A DNA stretch of 40,569 nt from Gammaproteobacteria bacterium RIFCSPHIGHO2_02_FULL_42_43 (lineage in GTDB: Bacteria > Pseudomonadota > Gammaproteobacteria > Coxiellales > Coxiellaceae): the NCBI GenBank assembly GCA_001801425.1, contig MGXR01000008.1, positions 1 to 40,569 on the forward strand. Direction: 5' to 3'. Both the position numbers and the translations under genes were made by a program. Below the pieces are notes generated by a model. The model was not told where the DNA came from, ran no database searches, and was given only the letters and a program-made list of their open reading frames with translations. Below, piece by piece: positions 1-8,568 of the stretch (position 1 is its first letter; each line of letters opens with the position of its first letter).

Positions 1-96
1 TAATGCCGCAGTGAGCGTAGTTTTACCATGATCGACGTGACCGATGGTGCCGACGTTGACGTGTTCTTTATCTCGGACGAATTTTTCTTTTGACAT
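1..96 (-). CDS. tuf: Elongation factor Tu, N-terminal part (runs off the window)
   Basis: The first 32 codons of EF-Tu, the GTPase that delivers aminoacyl-tRNA to the ribosome. The reverse strand from the ATG at 96-94 reads [20 protein letters not shown] and then [12 protein letters not shown]. This contains the complete P-loop G-HVDHGK-T typical of EF-Tu. The gene continues beyond the left edge. Three tRNA genes lie directly upstream on the same strand, the arrangement of the E. coli tyrU-glyT-thrT-tufB operon, so this is the tufB-type copy. Transcription probably starts at the promoter near 565-594. Confidence 0.98.
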   Translation of the reverse strand, partial: MSKEKFVRDKEHVNVGTIGHVDHGKTTLTAAL

Positions 97-127
97 GGTC
101 ACTCCATTTTTCAGTTAAAAACATTCT

Positions 128-199
<72 letters not shown>

Positions 200-360
200 T
201 TGAAAACATTTATCTTTGGCAGATTTTGAATGAAAAATTGCTCTGTGCTGCTCATGTATTTACACATACATTCCGCTGCTCGATCAATTTTTCATTCAAA
301 CTCTGCGCAAATCTAAACGTTTTCCATAAATCCAGTACCGCTGACTTCTTTAATATCTTT

Positions 361-431
<71 letters not shown>

Positions 432-457
432 ACGCTTTCATTACACTCACATAAATC

Positions 458-539
458 TGGAGGGGGAAGGATTCGAACCTTCGAAGGCTAAGCCGTCAGA
501 TTTACAGTCTGATCCCTTTGACCGCTCGGGAACCCCTCC
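458..539 (-). tRNA. tRNA-Tyr(GTA)
   Basis: Minus-strand tRNA with the long class II variable arm typical of bacterial tRNA-Tyr. Acceptor GGAGGGG/CCCCTCC, anticodon loop CTGTAAA (GTA), T-arm AAGG-TTCGAAT-CCTT. It is the first gene of the tRNA-tuf transcription unit. Confidence 0.96.
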
Positions 540-564
540 GAGTTTTAAAAAAATTAGGTCGGTT

Positions 565-594
565 ATTTTGATGAAATCGCGCGATTATGTCAAT
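565..594 (-). promoter_or_regulatory. Predicted sigma-70 promoter of the tRNA-Tyr/Gly/Thr-tuf operon
   Basis: On the minus strand a perfect -35 box TTGACA (plus 589-594) is followed after 17 bp by CAAAAT (plus 565-570), 4 of 6 matches to TATAAT. The predicted start is about 15-20 bp before tRNA-Tyr, as expected for a tRNA-led operon. Inferred from consensus only. Confidence 0.6.
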
Positions 595-698
595 AAGCAG
601 TTGATTTTTTCAGCGGGGATATTGCTCAGCAATATGAAATCGACTGAACTCCAACGCAGCTAACGAGATGACCTCTACGACAAAATCTAAAAAGCACT

Positions 699-794
699 CG
701 TCATCCAGGAAATTGCGCTAGCAATTATCCGGGATCTAGGAGAAAAACACTGGATTCCGGATAATTTTTGAGTACAAAAATTTCCGGAATGACG
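699..794. repeat. MITE-like palindromic intergenic element
   Basis: A 96-bp stretch with nested inverted repeats. The outer ends are CGTCATCC (699-706) and GGAATGACG (786-794). The inner arms ATTATCCGGGATCTAG (724-739) and CTGGATTCCGGATAAT (750-765) pair at 14 of 16 positions. A small hairpin AATTGC-GCTA-GCAATT sits at 711-726. There is no open reading frame. The layout resembles short non-autonomous palindromic elements. The rest of the 541-999 gene-free stretch shows only a 7-bp hairpin (619-635) and two predicted promoters. Confidence 0.5.
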
Positions 795-963
795 CGGTAA
801 TTTTTTTGTCGTGTACAGAGCGAGATGACAGAAAAGAAAACTGATGGGGTTTTCAAAAAAGTGTGGGGCCTAATTCGTACTCCTTTTCAATTTTTAATCT
901 TACCTTGTTGATTAAATAGAAAATTTAAACCTTAAATCTCCATCAGCTCTCTCCATTCTGCCC

Positions 964-994
964 TATAATTGTCCTGTAACAAAGCCGAGGTGAA
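964..994 (+). promoter_or_regulatory. Predicted -10 box and ribosome binding site of the adhesin gene
   Basis: A perfect TATAAT lies at 964-969, about 30 bp before the ATG at 1000. No good -35 is seen at 16-18 bp, so an activator may be needed. GAGGTGAA at 987-994 is a good Shine-Dalgarno and fixes the start. Confidence 0.45.
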
Positions 995-999
995 GAATC

Positions 1000-3900
1000 A
1001 TGGTCGATGGCGTTCGTAATACATCATATGGAAATACACCAGAACCGGATAACAAGGATTCCGAAGACTCAAAGAGTATGGCGAGTGTTCGGGAGCATAC
1101 GTCGGTTCTACCCAATGAGGAAGCGAACGGTCCGAAAGGACACGATAAGATCGGTCAAGGTCAACAAGTCGAAGAAACCAGCCAATTAACCAAATCAGAA
1201 GAACACGAATACAAATATAAAACTGGTAATGTCGCCAACGAACTTTCACAACAACACAGCAATGAAAAAGATGCTCCCACTGATATCACTCAAAACGAAG
1301 AAAAATCTGCAAATGACAGCGTCTCCATGAAATCAGAAGGCAGTGAAGCCGGCGAAGAAACGCGTATCGGTGATGCAAGCGCTGCACAATTTTCTAATGA
1401 AAATACAGAATCGCGTCTTCCATCGCAAGAAGAAAGAATCGATTCGTCACAACAACAAAATCAAACAACAACACAACCTGATGCTCAATCAGTCGTCACA
1501 CATGATCCAGCTGGTGCTCCGGTTAACGCAGCAGATTTGTCAGGAGCGATGAGTGGCGATGCACATTCAATGGCGCCCGGATTTTCAGGACAACCCATGC
1601 CAGGGTCAATGCCTCCCGGTAGCATGATGGGTGGATTTATGTCGGGCGGCGCAATGGCTCCTGCGGGCACCATGATGATTATCGGACCCGCTTCTTCCAT
1701 GGGATTTGGACCTGCGGCTTCGGGGCTCGGATCTATGTCTATGTCTATGACTGGAATGATGCCTGCGGGATCGATGGGATCGATGGGATCCATGAACTCG
1801 GGCATGGGATCAATGGGGCCAATGATGGCGATGGGCTCATCCAGTAATTTCATGGGAACAAGCAGTGACGCGCATGTCGGCGGCAGCATTTTTTATTCCA
1901 GCAGCGGTAGTGGCAGCACTGCGAGCATGATGAATAGCGCATTTAGCAGCATGAGTATGGGCTCATCAGGAATGAACGCGGGTATGGGAATGGGTTCTGG
2001 TAACGGATACATGTATGCAACCTCTACTATCACTAGCAGCTATTCGTCTTACACATCCGGCAGTGGAAATAGCGGTAGTGGTGTATCCACCGGATATTAT
2101 TCACCCTACTCTGGCTCTAGCTCTAGCACCAGCGGATCTGGAACCAGCGGATCTGGATATTACAGTACCGGCTACACAACAACGACCACTTCCACTTACA
2201 CTTACACTTCCACTTCCACTTCCACTTCCACTTACACTTCCACTTCCACTTCCACTTACACTTACACTTACACACCACCCAGTTACACGTCACCACTCAT
2301 CATCACGACGACAAGTAGTGCGGTGAATAACACACCGACAATTGCAAGTTTATCTGGCGACAGTTTAAGTTATTCAGAAGGTGCAGGAGCTGTTGTCATC
2401 GAACAAGGAGGCAATGCCGCAGTTACGGATGTGGATTCTAGTGATTTTAATACGGGCACACTAACCGTTTCATTTGCCGCAGGTTCTGATCCTGTAGAAG
2501 ATGTGTTAGCGATTCGTAATCAAGGATCAAGTGCGGGGCAAATTGGAATTTCTGGATCGAATGTGACTTATGGTGGGGCTACGATTGGTACTTTCACTGG
2601 CGGTTCATCGGGATCTAATTTAGTGATCACATTAAACAGCAATGCCAATGCCACAGCAACTAATGCATTAATAAAAAATATTACGTATCAAAATACCGAT
2701 ACCAACAATCCAACAACCGGAAATCGCACTGTGCGTTTTGTATTAACCGATGGTGATGGTGCAACGTCATCGAATTACGATACAACGGTTTCTGTTTCGA
2801 GTGTAAATGATGCTCCCACAATCGCAAGCTTAACGAACGATGCACGCAATTACATTGAAAATACCGGTGCTGTAATCATTGAGCAAGGCGGTAATGCTGC
2901 GGTTACTGATGTTGATTCAAATAATTTCGATACAGGCACACTCACTGTTTCATTTGTCACAGGTTCTGATCCTGTAGAAGATGTGTTAGCGATTCGCAAT
3001 GAAGGATCAAGTGCGGGGCAAATTGGAATTTCTGGATCGAATGTGACTTATGGTGGAACTACGATTGGTACTTTCACTGGCGGTTCAAGTGGCAATGCAT
3101 TGGTTATCACACTCAATTCCAGTGCTAATGCGGCGGCGGCCACGGCATTAATTAAAAATATTACCTATGAAAATACGAATGCGGATCCATCCACATCCAA
3201 TCGCACCGTGCGTTTTGTATTAACCGATGGTGATGGTGCAACCAGCAGTAATTATGACACGTTAGTAACAGTCAATAGCACGAATAATGCACCGACGATT
3301 GCCAATTTGTCTAGCGATTCATTTACGTTCTCAGAAAATGCTGCGGCAACAATTATCGATCAAAGCACGGGCGCGGTAGTAACTGATATAGATAACGCAA
3401 ATTTTAATAATGGCACGTTAACCGTTTCAGTCGCAGCCGGCGGCACCGCAGGTGAAGATGTTTTAGCAGTTAAAAATGTAGGTGCAGGTGCGGGACAAAT
3501 TGGTGTATCCGGATCAGATATTACTTATGCAGGCACGACGATTGGTACTTTCACCGGTGGCACCAGCGGCAATAATTTGGTGATTACATTAAACAGCAGT
3601 GCCAATGCGACAGCTACTTCTGCATTAGTGAAAAATATTACGTATCAAAATACGAGTGATAATCCATCCACTGTGGATCGCACTGTGAGATTTGTATTAA
3701 CCGATGGTTCAGGTGGAACCACTTCGAATTATGATACAACCATTTCTATTTCAGCAAGCAACGATGCGCCAACATTATCTGAATTAATAAGCTCTGTTAC
3801 ATTGGCTGAAAATACACTAAATTCAGCAGCGCAAATTGTCGATAGTAATGTCACTTTTGCTGACGTTGATAGTGCGAACTTAAATGGCGGCACGCTAACG

Positions 3901-6900
3901 GTTTCGTATTCTTCAGGCGGTGGTGCAGAAGATCAATTAACAGTTCAAAATCAAGGAACCGGTGCGGGACAAATTAGTGTTTCAGGCTCAACAATTAGTT
4001 ATGAAAATAATGCAATTGCTACTATTTCAACTAACGGTGCAAATGGTGCGAGCTTGGTAATTACATTTAATACAGCCAACGCAACCGTTGCAGCAACAAA
4101 AGCATTAATTCAAGCCGTCATGTATCAAAATACATCCGATAATCCTGCGGCAGCACGCACATTAAGTTTTACGGTAACTGACGCAAATGGTGGCGCAACT
4201 TCCACTGCACAAACTGTAGTGGTTAACGTCACACCAGAGGCAGATGCAAAAACACTGACTAGCAGTACCGATTCTTTTACAACGGGCGCTGAAGCAGATA
4301 CATTTACCACATCAAATGCTAATTTTGCTGCAGCAGATATTATTTCAGCAGGTGCTGGCTCAGATACATTATCGTTTACAAATGCCGCTACCATTACTGC
4401 GGCAAAATTGGACAATAAAACAGGTATTGATATCATCACCTTTGCTTCTGACGGTAACAGTATTACGTTTACTGATGCATTTGTCGGCGCATCTGATTCA
4501 CAGAATGTCAGAATTGATAATGGCACAAAAACCATTACTACGTTTGATACCAGTGCAGTGACGACAGGCGGTTATACTGTCACGATCGGTGGTACTGGCG
4601 CAGTTACCATGGTCAATGCCAGCACAGGTTATGCAGCAGCAGGTGTTAATACGTCGTGGATTTTAAGTTCATCAACTGACAAAATTTACGGTAATACTGG
4701 TAATGATACTTTTACATCAACCAGCGCCAAGTTTGCGCAAGCCGATGTGTTACAAGGCGGTACTGGATCCGATAAAATTGCTTTCTCGGATGCAGCAACA
4801 GTTGCCAGCACAGGATGGGACAACAAAACAGGTATTGATGTTATTACAATCGCTGCTAATGGCAATAGTTTTACTTTCAGTGATGCATTTGTTGATGCAT
4901 CTGATTCAGATAATGTCACAATCAACGGTAATTTTACGATCACCACATTTGATACGAGCGCATTAAATTCGGCACGTCACGTTACGGTTGGTGGCACCAG
5001 TGCGGTAACTTTAGTTGGTGCGAGCACCGGTTACGCAGCAGCCGCTACAAATACTTCGTGGGTTCTCAATTCATCGACTACTGCTGTTTATGGTAATAGT
5101 GGTAATGATACTTTTACAACGACAGATGCTAATTTGTCGGCAGACGATGTTTTATCAGGTGGCACAGGAACAGACAAATTGGTGTTGAGTGATGCTGCCA
5201 CAATAACCGGCGCAGAATTAGCAAATAAAACAGGTATTGAAATAATTCAAACAGGCGGCAATAGCACGATTACTTTGACAGATGCATTTGTTGACGCAGC
5301 AGACAGTAATTCAATTCAAATTAACAATAGTACTTCGACATTAAGTTTAGATAGCAGTGCTCTTGCAGCAGGACACACCGTTTACATTGGTGGTACAGGT
5401 GCAGTTACTTTGTCAGCAGGTGGAACTGTTTATGCTGCTGATGCTGTCAATACAAATATTACCGGTAGTGGAAGTGCAGATACCATTGTTGGTGGTACGG
5501 GTGCAGATACAATCAGTGGCGGTGATGGTAACGATACATTAACCGGCGGTTATGGTGGTGGCGATACAATAAACGGTGGCGCTGGAAATGATACAATTTA
5601 TGCAGGCGGGACAGCATTCACTAATTCCACGGTATCTGGTTTACGATTGTGGTTAGATGCTTCCAATCCCAATGGAGATGGCACGGCAGTTGCAAATGGC
5701 GCAAGCGTTACGACTTGGTATGATTTATCAGGAAATAGTAACAACGCCACTTCGGTAAGCACAGCGCCAACTTATAATATAGCCGGTGATAATGGGCATT
5801 CCGCTATTCGTTTTTCTGGAGGATACTATGTCACTCCGTTAGCTGGTTCATTTGGTGATGCAGCTATGTTTTCAAGTTGGCAAGTTTCTTCAAGCGCCAG
5901 TGTGTATGGTAATGTCCTTTTTAACTCAGCATACTATGGTGTGCAGCTTTATGCGAAATCAACTGTATTTAGTATGACTGCAAATTACGCTGCTGGCGGA
6001 ACTGGTGTGTATTTGCAAGCCATCGACCCCAATACGCCGAACGTAACCGAGTTTATGCGCAGTGGAAGCACTTATAGCTTTTATAATGGTGGTGATTTAA
6101 TCTCATCCACTGCCGGAAGTACGACCACCTTTAGCGCAGATATTATGAAAATTGGCGGAGGCTCTACAGGGATATTTAACGGATTAATATCTAATGTCCT
6201 TATTTTCGACCGCGCACTTACCGCATCAGAACAAACATTGGTTTATAATTATTTGGCTATTCATGAAAATTTACCCTCATTAGCTAGTGTTGCATTTGCA
6301 GCGGACACGCTCACAGGCGGTACAGGTGCGGACACCTTCGTATTCAACAATATGTCGTATTCATCCGGCGATTCATCCGCTCGCACCGTCATTACTGATT
6401 TTAACATGGGCTCTGGATCATTCGATGGAAGCGAAGGGGACAAGATTGATATTAGTGGATTAGCCGATATGCCATACACCGCAGAAGGCACGGGTTCTAC
6501 TACCAGCAACAGCAGCGTAGCGAATCAAATATATTGGGCACAAAGTGGTAGCGACACGATTGCATCCCTGGATAAAAACGGCGATGGCACAGCAGATTGG
6601 TCAATTAAATTATCTAATTTCACCGCGCAAAATTTAACATATGCTGATTTCGTTTGGGGTAGCACGAGCAGCACCACGACTAACGGCACCAGCGGCGATG
6701 ACACCATTACTGGCACCAGCAAAATTGATTTGATTTATGGGGATGCTGGTAATGACACAATTTCTGGTGGCGACAACGGTGATTACATCGACGGCGGAAC
6801 TGGAAACGATACAATTCACGGCAACGGCGGTAACGATATTATTAAAAATACCGCGAGTGGCGGCACAGACACCATTTATGGTGACGCCGGCGATGACACA

Positions 6901-7173
6901 TTCATTTATACACTGAACGATGCAAACAATGTCACCGTTCACGGTGGCACAGGCGCGGGTGGCTCAGGCTCCGATACACTTTTCCTGCGCAGCGTCGGTG
7001 CGCTCAACGGCAACTGGACACTGGCAATCAACGGCGGCGTCACTTACACTTCGTCAGATCTTGGCAACAGCACAACACAATTTGCCTTCGACACAGCGGA
7101 TGCAAGCGGTACCGTCACCATGGGCGCTGTCACCATCACCTTCGATGAAATGGATAAGATTGTATTTACTTAA
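1000..7173 (+). CDS. Giant repeat-rich RTX adhesin, type I secretion substrate
   Basis: A predicted 2057-residue secreted adhesin. From the N-terminus: a charged segment rich in E, D, Q and S (1-170); a Met/Gly/Ser-rich segment (about 185-350); a Ser/Thr/Tyr low-complexity segment (to about 440); four tandem cadherin-like units of about 159 residues starting near 443, 603, 762 and 921, each opening with an N-x-APT-I motif; and three units of about 133 residues with a G-N-D-T-F-T core near 1096, 1228 and 1362. Next come RTX nonapeptides of GGxGxDxx type (about 1486-1540), a LamG/concanavalin-like insert (about 1546-1750, starting LRLWLDAS), a serralysin-type C-terminal repeat (about 1765-1880) and a second RTX block (about 1896-1970). 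There is no Sec signal peptide. The C-terminus ends in a hydrophobic tail DKIVFT, as in T1SS substrates. The secretion genes face it convergently, 18 bp downstream. Assigning it to that machinery is inference from position and RTX content. Confidence 0.9.
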   Translation: MVDGVRNTSYGNTPEPDNKDSEDSKSMASVREHTSVLPNEEANGPKGHDKIGQGQQVEETSQLTKSEEHEYKYKTGNVANELSQQHSNEKDAPTDITQNEEKSANDSVSMKSEGSEAGEETRIGDASAAQFSNENTESRLPSQEERIDSSQQQNQTTTQPDAQSVVTHDPAGAPVNAADLSGAMSGDAHSMAPGFSGQPMPGSMPPGSMMGGFMSGGAMAPAGTMMIIGPASSMGFGPAASGLGSMSMSMTGMMPAGSMGSMGSMNSGMGSMGPMMAMGSSSNFMGTSSDAHVGGSIFYSSSGSGSTASMMNSAFSSMSMGSSGMNAGMGMGSGNGYMYATSTITSSYSSYTSGSGNSGSGVSTGYYSPYSGSSSSTSGSGTSGSGYYSTGYTTTTTSTYTYTSTSTSTSTYTSTSTSTYTYTYTPPSYTSPLIITTTSSAVNNTPTIASLSGDSLSYSEGAGAVVIEQGGNAAVTDVDSSDFNTGTLTVSFAAGSDPVEDVLAIRNQGSSAGQIGISGSNVTYGGATIGTFTGGSSGSNLVITLNSNANATATNALIKNITYQNTDTNNPTTGNRTVRFVLTDGDGATSSNYDTTVSVSSVNDAPTIASLTNDARNYIENTGAVIIEQGGNAAVTDVDSNNFDTGTLTVSFVTGSDPVEDVLAIRNEGSSAGQIGISGSNVTYGGTTIGTFTGGSSGNALVITLNSSANAAAATALIKNITYENTNADPSTSNRTVRFVLTDGDGATSSNYDTLVTVNSTNNAPTIANLSSDSFTFSENAAATIIDQSTGAVVTDIDNANFNNGTLTVSVAAGGTAGEDVLAVKNVGAGAGQIGVSGSDITYAGTTIGTFTGGTSGNNLVITLNSSANATATSALVKNITYQNTSDNPSTVDRTVRFVLTDGSGGTTSNYDTTISISASNDAPTLSELISSVTLAENTLNSAAQIVDSNVTFADVDSANLNGGTLTVSYSSGGGAEDQLTVQNQGTGAGQISVSGSTISYENNAIATISTNGANGASLVITFNTANATVAATKALIQAVMYQNTSDNPAAARTLSFTVTDANGGATSTAQTVVVNVTPEADAKTLTSSTDSFTTGAEADTFTTSNANFAAADIISAGAGSDTLSFTNAATITAAKLDNKTGIDIITFASDGNSITFTDAFVGASDSQNVRIDNGTKTITTFDTSAVTTGGYTVTIGGTGAVTMVNASTGYAAAGVNTSWILSSSTDKIYGNTGNDTFTSTSAKFAQADVLQGGTGSDKIAFSDAATVASTGWDNKTGIDVITIAANGNSFTFSDAFVDASDSDNVTINGNFTITTFDTSALNSARHVTVGGTSAVTLVGASTGYAAAATNTSWVLNSSTTAVYGNSGNDTFTTTDANLSADDVLSGGTGTDKLVLSDAATITGAELANKTGIEIIQTGGNSTITLTDAFVDAADSNSIQINNSTSTLSLDSSALAAGHTVYIGGTGAVTLSAGGTVYAADAVNTNITGSGSADTIVGGTGADTISGGDGNDTLTGGYGGGDTINGGAGNDTIYAGGTAFTNSTVSGLRLWLDASNPNGDGTAVANGASVTTWYDLSGNSNNATSVSTAPTYNIAGDNGHSAIRFSGGYYVTPLAGSFGDAAMFSSWQVSSSASVYGNVLFNSAYYGVQLYAKSTVFSMTANYAAGGTGVYLQAIDPNTPNVTEFMRSGSTYSFYNGGDLISSTAGSTTTFSADIMKIGGGSTGIFNGLISNVLIFDRALTASEQTLVYNYLAIHENLPSLASVAFAADTLTGGTGADTFVFNNMSYSSGDSSARTVITDFNMGSGSFDGSEGDKIDISGLADMPYTAEGTGSTTSNSSVANQIYWAQSGSDTIASLDKNGDGTADWSIKLSNFTAQNLTYADFVWGSTSSTTTNGTSGDDTITGTSKIDLIYGDAGNDTISGGDNGDYIDGGTGNDTIHGNGGNDIIKNTASGGTDTIYGDAGDDTFIYTLNDANNVTVHGGTGAGGSGSDTLFLRSVGALNGNWTLAINGGVTYTSSDLGNSTTQFAFDTADASGTVTMGAVTITFDEMDKIVFT
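2187..2275 (+). repeat. In-frame hexanucleotide repeat tract inside the adhesin gene
   Basis: Runs of the hexamers CTTCCA and CTTACA encode alternating Thr-Ser and Thr-Tyr dipeptides. Because the unit is 6 bp, slippage would change length without a frameshift. Confidence 0.8.
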
Positions 7174-7191
7174 AATCTCACAGCACGCGCG

Positions 7192-8568
7192 TTATCTTTC
7201 TCTAAACGATTCATCCAGCGCACGCGTAATTGGTTTCAATAAATAATCCATCACCGATTTTCTGCCGGTAATAATATCCACCTGCACTGTCATCCCCGGC
7301 TTCAATCGATTTTTTTCTGGATGCGTTCCTACATAATTTTTTTCCAACGACACAAACGCGCGATAATATGGCAAGTTATCTTTATTTAAAAAAGTATTCG
7401 CAGAAATATCCACCACTTTTCCTTTGATGCTGCCATAACGTGCATAATCGAATGTCATCACTTTCACTTGCGCAGGATTATCCACTTTAATATATCCGAT
7501 ATCGTGTGTACTGATGCGGCAATCCACGTGCATTTCGCCTTCAGTGGGTACAATTTCCATAATCACTTCGCCCGGCGTCAACACAGAACCCGACGTTGCC
7601 TTCAATCCTTTCACCACGCCTGTGATCGGCGAAATCACCGTCAATCGTTTAAATGAATCACGCAGCCGCTGAATCGTATGTTGCACATCCAGCAATTGCG
7701 TATTGATGTCATTCAATTCTTTGAGCGCTTCTTTATTCAATGTTGTATCTAATTTAGTGAGTTGATCTTGTGATTCTTTGTAAGCACTTTCTGCTTCCAC
7801 TAATTTAGATTGCATTTGCTTGATCTGCGCTTCGGATTCAGCAGTTTTGCGTTGCGCAATAATATAATCGCGCTGTGAAATATATCCTTTTGGCGCAAGT
7901 TCTTTAAACATATTTTCTTCTTTCACATACAGCGCCAATTGTTTTTCTAATTCTGTAATGTTGGTGGAAAGCTCTCCAATTTGTGATTTTTTCTGTGCCA
8001 CTTGTTCTGACAAAATTTTGCGTTGCGATTCACGATCTTTATTTTGTTGACTTAAAAAAGTCACGTCTTCTTTAATTAACGCCGCTACATTTGCTTGATT
8101 ACCTGTGTTGCCTTTTTGATATTCTGATTCGTTGACCTTTTTCAACCAATCAACTTGATAATCGGGTGTTTGACGAACAAAAGCGCGCAAGCGCTCCGCA
8201 TCCAAATTTAATGAAATTCCACGCGCTTCTGCTTTTTGCAATTCAGCATTGACTGCTTCAGAGCTCAGCAATATAAGTGTGTCGCCCGCTCTCACTTCTT
8301 GCCCTTCTTTGATAAGCACCTTAGAAACAATGCCGCCTTCTAAATGCTGGATGGATTGCATGTCGGCAACAGGCTGAATTTCACCGAAGCTCACCGCCAC
8401 TTCATCCACTTGAGTGATCATGGCCCACACCACAAAAATGAGTAGCATGATGCAAATAAATAAAATACTGCGACGCACCAATACCGAATGCCCACCTTCT
8501 TCGATAAGGTTGGCATCGGAAACATGCTTGAGCTGCTCCCGATCGGTTTGCTCTTCCGTCCAACTCAT
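7192..8568 (-). CDS. HlyD-family membrane fusion protein of a type I secretion system
   Basis: A 458-residue periplasmic adaptor that links an inner-membrane ABC exporter to a TolC-type outer-membrane channel. A short cytoplasmic N-terminus is followed by one membrane segment (about 34-52), a lipoyl-like half motif (LEGGIVSKVLIKEGQEVRAG, about 75-94), a long coiled coil (about 130-310), the second lipoyl half and a beta-barrel. It ends with the usual HlyD C-terminal signature GMTVQVDI...YLLKPI. Its ATG overlaps the stop of the upstream ABC gene (ATGA), so the two are probably translationally coupled. No outer-membrane channel gene lies nearby, so a TolC encoded elsewhere is needed. Confidence 0.95.
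   Translation of the reverse strand: MSWTEEQTDREQLKHVSDANLIEEGGHSVLVRRSILFICIMLLIFVVWAMITQVDEVAVSFGEIQPVADMQSIQHLEGGIVSKVLIKEGQEVRAGDTLILLSSEAVNAELQKAEARGISLNLDAERLRAFVRQTPDYQVDWLKKVNESEYQKGNTGNQANVAALIKEDVTFLSQQNKDRESQRKILSEQVAQKKSQIGELSTNITELEKQLALYVKEENMFKELAPKGYISQRDYIIAQRKTAESEAQIKQMQSKLVEAESAYKESQDQLTKLDTTLNKEALKELNDINTQLLDVQHTIQRLRDSFKRLTVISPITGVVKGLKATSGSVLTPGEVIMEIVPTEGEMHVDCRISTHDIGYIKVDNPAQVKVMTFDYARYGSIKGKVVDISANTFLNKDNLPYYRAFVSLEKNYVGTHPEKNRLKPGMTVQVDIITGRKSVMDYLLKPITRALDESFRER

Noticed and set aside
998-1249. Open frame antisense to the start of the adhesin
   Set aside because: It mirrors the codon pattern of the adhesin gene and has no start signals.
2187-2275. CRISPR-like short repeats
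   Set aside because: Hexamers without spacers, inside a coding region; no cas genes.
2015-2326. Second frame through the Ser/Thr/Tyr tract (Leu-Pro-Thr repeats)
   Set aside because: A by-product of the hexamer repeat, which is open in several frames.
4125-4946. Antisense open frames within the adhesin repeats
   Set aside because: They recur at the same place in successive repeats, so they are shadows of the real coding frame.
1000-7173. LapA-type retention module and LapG cleavage site in the adhesin N-terminus
   Set aside because: No clear di-alanine cleavage site or conserved retention fold, and no LapD/LapG genes nearby.
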